From Acidobacteriaceae bacterium (GTDB lineage Bacteria; Acidobacteriota; Terriglobia; Terriglobales; Acidobacteriaceae): a stretch of 7,830 nt of DNA. Position 1 is the first letter of the stretch, and the number at the start of each line of letters is the position of its first letter. Below the pieces are notes generated by a model. It did no database searches, was not told where the DNA came from, and worked only from the letters and a program-made list of their open reading frames with translations. The position numbers and the translations under genes were made by a program. Positions 5,846-7,830 of the stretch are shown piece by piece. The DNA is taken from NCBI GenBank assembly GCA_003154055.1, contig PMCH01000291.1:2795-10624 (forward strand), given 5' to 3'.

Positions 5846-7251
5846 TGGACTTCGTGCTGGAAGCGTGGGTCTCGACCATCATTGAGAGCAAGAAAGTTCA
5901 GTGGATGCTGGGCAAAGGAAATGCCTGGGAGCCGGGCGAGAAGCTGAAGCTGCTGTTCGCGGGCTACAACGGGACGCGGAATACCGGATCGGATGTGCGG
6001 GTGGAGGAAATGCTGCGGCAGATCCGGCACATCCTGGGCGCGGAGAAAGTTGACTTCAGCATGATGACGTTCAACTTCGACCGGTCGCGCGGCTATTTTG
6101 AAGGCACGAACCAGGTGCGCCTGCCTGATATTTTCCCACCGTTTCTGGCGAACGAAGTTCCCAAGCACCACGGCGTGGTGGCGTGCGAAGGATCAATGTT
6201 CAAGTCGAAGTTCGCGAATGCGCTGGCCACAATGATGATCGGATCGCTGGGGATCGCGGCCGCCGAAAACAAGCTGTCGATCGGCTACGGTGCTGAAGCC
6301 GGGCACATGGACACGCTGGTCGCGAAGATGTGCGGGCGCTACTGCAAGAATTCGCTGGTGATAACGCGGAACAACGAATCGCGCAAAATCCTGCGTGAAC
6401 TGGGCGTTCCAACTGAATTGGGTACCGACACAGCGTGGACATTCGAGCCGCTGGGCGCGGAATACGGGCAGAAGGCACTGCGCGATCTGGGATGGGACGG
6501 GAAGACGCCGGTGCTGGCAGTGTGTCCGATTAATCCGTTTGAATGGCCGGTGAAGGCGTCGGTCGCGAAAGCCGCGTTGCACAGCCTGACGGGGGCATAT
6601 AAGGATAGCCATTATCGCGGGCCGTATTTTCATCATGCGGGGCCGGAGGCGGACCGGGCTTACGAGCACTACCTGACATCGATTGCGAATGCGGTAGCGG
6701 CTTTCCGGCAAAAAAGGAATGTGTTCACGATCATGGTGGCGACGGAGCGGCTGGATGCGCGTCCGTGCAAGCGGATTTCAGAGAAGCTGCGCGGAGTGCC
6801 GGTGCTGACGTCGGAAGACTACAACATGTATCAGATGGTGAGCATTCTGCGGGCGTGCCGGATGATGGTGTCGTCGCGGTATCACGGGATCGTGACTTCG
6901 ATGCCGGCGCTGGTGCCGTCTGCTGGGATCACGATGGATGAGCGCATCCGTAATCTGATGAATGAGCGGGGGCATCAGGAACTGCTGATGAATGTGGATG
7001 ATCCGGACCTGGAGCAGCGGACGCTTCGGGCGCTGGAAATCCTGGATCGCGACGGGGAACGGATTGCCGACGGGATTGCGCGGACCGTGGTCCGCAATTT
7101 GAAGTTGATGGCGCGCATGGGCGTGTATTTTGAGGAGGAAGTGCAGCGGCGGTATCCGGAGTTCCCGACTCGACGCGGGGAGTGGGGTTGGGAAGATTAT
7201 TTGCCGCCGATGAGTGCGGGGCTGCGGGAGTTGGTGGGGGCGTACGGGTAG
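5842..7251 (+). CDS. Polysaccharide pyruvyl transferase family protein
   Basis: From ATG 5842 the product is 469 residues. The N-terminal LLFAGYNGTRNTGSDVRVEEMLRQI (37-61) corresponds to the GxxNxGD-type first motif of the CsaB/PssM-like pyruvyl transferase fold. The C-terminal half has the second diagnostic block, ACRMMVSSRYHGIVTSMPALVPSAGI (338-363), with the R-x-H-G motif and the MDERIRNLMNERG segment typical of this GT-B-like family. Characterised members transfer pyruvate from phosphoenolpyruvate to a sugar of a cell-surface polymer as a ketal; many relatives are uncharacterised. The extra length compared with compact family members is mainly at both ends: a 36-residue helical N-terminus and about 90 residues after the second block. 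It overlaps the SDR gene by ATGA and so is coupled to the acyl-reductase genes, suggesting a lipid or glycolipid substrate. That substrate is inference. Confidence 0.85.
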   Translation: MMDFVLEAWVSTIIESKKVQWMLGKGNAWEPGEKLKLLFAGYNGTRNTGSDVRVEEMLRQIRHILGAEKVDFSMMTFNFDRSRGYFEGTNQVRLPDIFPPFLANEVPKHHGVVACEGSMFKSKFANALATMMIGSLGIAAAENKLSIGYGAEAGHMDTLVAKMCGRYCKNSLVITRNNESRKILRELGVPTELGTDTAWTFEPLGAEYGQKALRDLGWDGKTPVLAVCPINPFEWPVKASVAKAALHSLTGAYKDSHYRGPYFHHAGPEADRAYEHYLTSIANAVAAFRQKRNVFTIMVATERLDARPCKRISEKLRGVPVLTSEDYNMYQMVSILRACRMMVSSRYHGIVTSMPALVPSAGITMDERIRNLMNERGHQELLMNVDDPDLEQRTLRALEILDRDGERIADGIARTVVRNLKLMARMGVYFEEEVQRRYPEFPTRRGEWGWEDYLPPMSAGLRELVGAYG

Positions 7252-7285
7252 GGTGAGTTACGGAGCGGTTCGCGTTTCGTGCCAG

Positions 7286-7305
7286 GGCATCGCTTTAGCG
7301 GTGCC
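7286..7305 (+). repeat. Hairpin with CTTTAG core (first of two)
   Basis: GGCATCGC (7286-7293) pairs with GCGGTGCC (7298-7305), with one T-G wobble, around a TTTA loop. The apical core CTTTAG is the same as in the second hairpin at 7324-7339. Its layout resembles short palindromic intergenic repeats of Acidobacteriota (recognised from memory, not searched). Confidence 0.6.
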
Positions 7306-7323
7306 AGTCGTTCTCAAAGTTTA

Positions 7324-7339
7324 CGCCCCTTTAGGGGCG
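7324..7339 (+). repeat. Hairpin with CTTTAG core (second of two)
   Basis: CGCCCC pairs perfectly with GGGGCG around a TTTA loop. The shared CTTTAG apex and the short distance to the hairpin at 7286-7305 suggest a paired element. No poly-T follows, so it is not a standard terminator. Confidence 0.6.
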
Positions 7340-7424
7340 GGCATGGATGAGCAACTCTTTCCGCAGTCTGTAGAACTCATGGAGAGAATTTCTTTTGCAG
7401 CGGGGGTGAAGTTTAGGTTGTAGG

Positions 7425-7483
7425 GGTCCTTCGACTCCGTAAGAACTTCACTTCGTGAAGCTCTTGCTCCGCTCAGGATGACA
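7425..7483 (+). repeat. Palindromic intergenic repeat (ggtccttcgactc ... ctcaggatgaca type)
   Basis: The stretch starts with GGTCCTTCGACTCCG and ends with CCGCTCAGGATGACA. I associate this end-pair with high-copy intergenic repeats in acidobacterial and other soil-bacterial genomes. Its centre is a strong hairpin: AAGA-a-CTTCAC (7441-7451) pairs with GTGAAG-c-TCTT (7455-7465) around a TTC loop, giving 10 pairs and one mismatch. It ends 14 bases before the ATG of the acyl ligase gene. Copy number elsewhere in the genome cannot be seen here. Confidence 0.55.
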
Positions 7484-7496
7484 ATCCATAAGACAG

Positions 7497-7830
7497 ATGA
7501 CCTTTCTCGAACAGATACTTGCCAGCCTGGAGAAGAGCGGGGACAACATCGTTCTTCAGGAGTTGCGGGGCAGCGAGACCAGCGCGGTCACGGCGCGGCA
7601 ATTGCTCGACCAGGTGCTGGTGGCGCGAGCCTATCTGCGGCGGCTGCGGCTGAAGAAAGGCGACCGGTGCGCGCTGCTGGCCCACAACTCGATGCAGTGG
7701 GTGGCGATGGATCTGGCCATCATGGCGGAGGGGCTGACCGTGGTGCCACTGTATGCGCGGCAGGCTCCTGCAGAACTGGTCGCGATGATGAAGGACTGCT
7801 GGCCGTCGGTGATTTGTGCGGGCGAGCAGG
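7497..7830 (+). CDS. AMP-binding acyl-CoA/acyl-ACP synthetase, N-terminal part (runs off the window)
   Basis: The first 111 codons of an ANL-superfamily adenylating enzyme are present; the 3' end lies beyond the window. The visible N-terminal subdomain has the usual family layout: MTFLEQILASLEKSGDNIVLQE, then VTARQLLDQVLVARAYLRR, then LKKGDRCALLAHNSMQWVAMDLAIMAEGLTVVPLYARQAPAELVAMMKD. This matches the 'GDrVail..Ns.eWv..dlai...G...VPly...' block of long-chain fatty-acid CoA ligases. The ATP-binding P-loop and later motifs are not in the window, so substrate class and catalytic competence cannot be judged. The start ATG 7497 has only a weak upstream purine stretch (AAGACAG). It probably activates a fatty acid for the reductases encoded upstream, but this is inferred from proximity. 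Confidence 0.82.
   Translation, partial: MTFLEQILASLEKSGDNIVLQELRGSETSAVTARQLLDQVLVARAYLRRLRLKKGDRCALLAHNSMQWVAMDLAIMAEGLTVVPLYARQAPAELVAMMKDCWPSVICAGEQ

Larger units (their letters stand above)
7252..7496. other. Intergenic stretch with repeat-like hairpins
   Basis: These 245 bases between the pyruvyl transferase and the acyl ligase have no convincing gene. They carry three hairpin or repeat elements annotated separately. None of the hairpins is followed by a T-run, so whether the ligase is transcribed with the upstream operon is open. Confidence 0.6.

Noticed and set aside
7131..7143. Strong Shine-Dalgarno-like TGAGGAGGAA followed by GTG inside the pyruvyl transferase gene.
   Set aside because: It encodes the F-E-E-E-V run of the protein and lies near the end of the gene. 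The frame from that GTG is only the last 37 codons of the same protein, so an internal start is unlikely to matter.

Overview
The window is a GC-rich bacterial segment that reads like an acidobacterial genome (Acidobacteriota, class Terriglobia or a close relative). This assignment rests on the style of the type IV pilin, on GC-rich codon use dominated by GCG, CTG and CGG, and on short hairpin-forming intergenic repeats of a kind I associate with that phylum. It is an inference; no rRNA or other phylogenetic marker is present.

Layout. On the minus strand, positions 79-579 encode a type IV major-pilin-like protein. It has its own rho-independent terminator (5-34), a good Shine-Dalgarno and a candidate sigma-54 (-24/-12) promoter. 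A divergent non-coding spacer of about 460 bases follows. On the plus strand, a YkgJ-type cysteine-cluster protein (1040-1660, possibly starting at 803) overlaps by one base a phosphinothricin-type GNAT acetyltransferase (1660-2163). After a 146-base spacer carrying a 14-bp tandem repeat comes a tight three-gene operon. Its genes are an 803-residue fusion of a degenerate HAD-type domain to a fatty acyl-CoA reductase-like SDR (2310-4721), a second extended SDR or thioester-reductase-like protein (4706-5845), and a polysaccharide pyruvyl transferase family protein (5842-7251). These genes overlap by 16 and 4 bases and are probably translationally coupled. A 245-base intergenic stretch with three hairpin or repeat elements follows. 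The window ends inside the first 111 codons of an AMP-binding acyl-CoA/acyl-ACP synthetase in the same orientation (7497-7830).

How the genes may work together. Acyl activation (ligase), acyl-thioester reduction (FAR-like fusion), a second reductase and a pyruvyl-transferase-fold protein in one direction suggest a dedicated pathway that makes a fatty alcohol, fatty aldehyde, ether or otherwise modified lipid or glycolipid. The product cannot be read from the sequence. This cluster, and the N-terminal HAD-like domain that has lost its catalytic aspartates, are the most interesting contents of the window. The pilin and the YkgJ/GNAT pair look like ordinary accessory or housekeeping genes.
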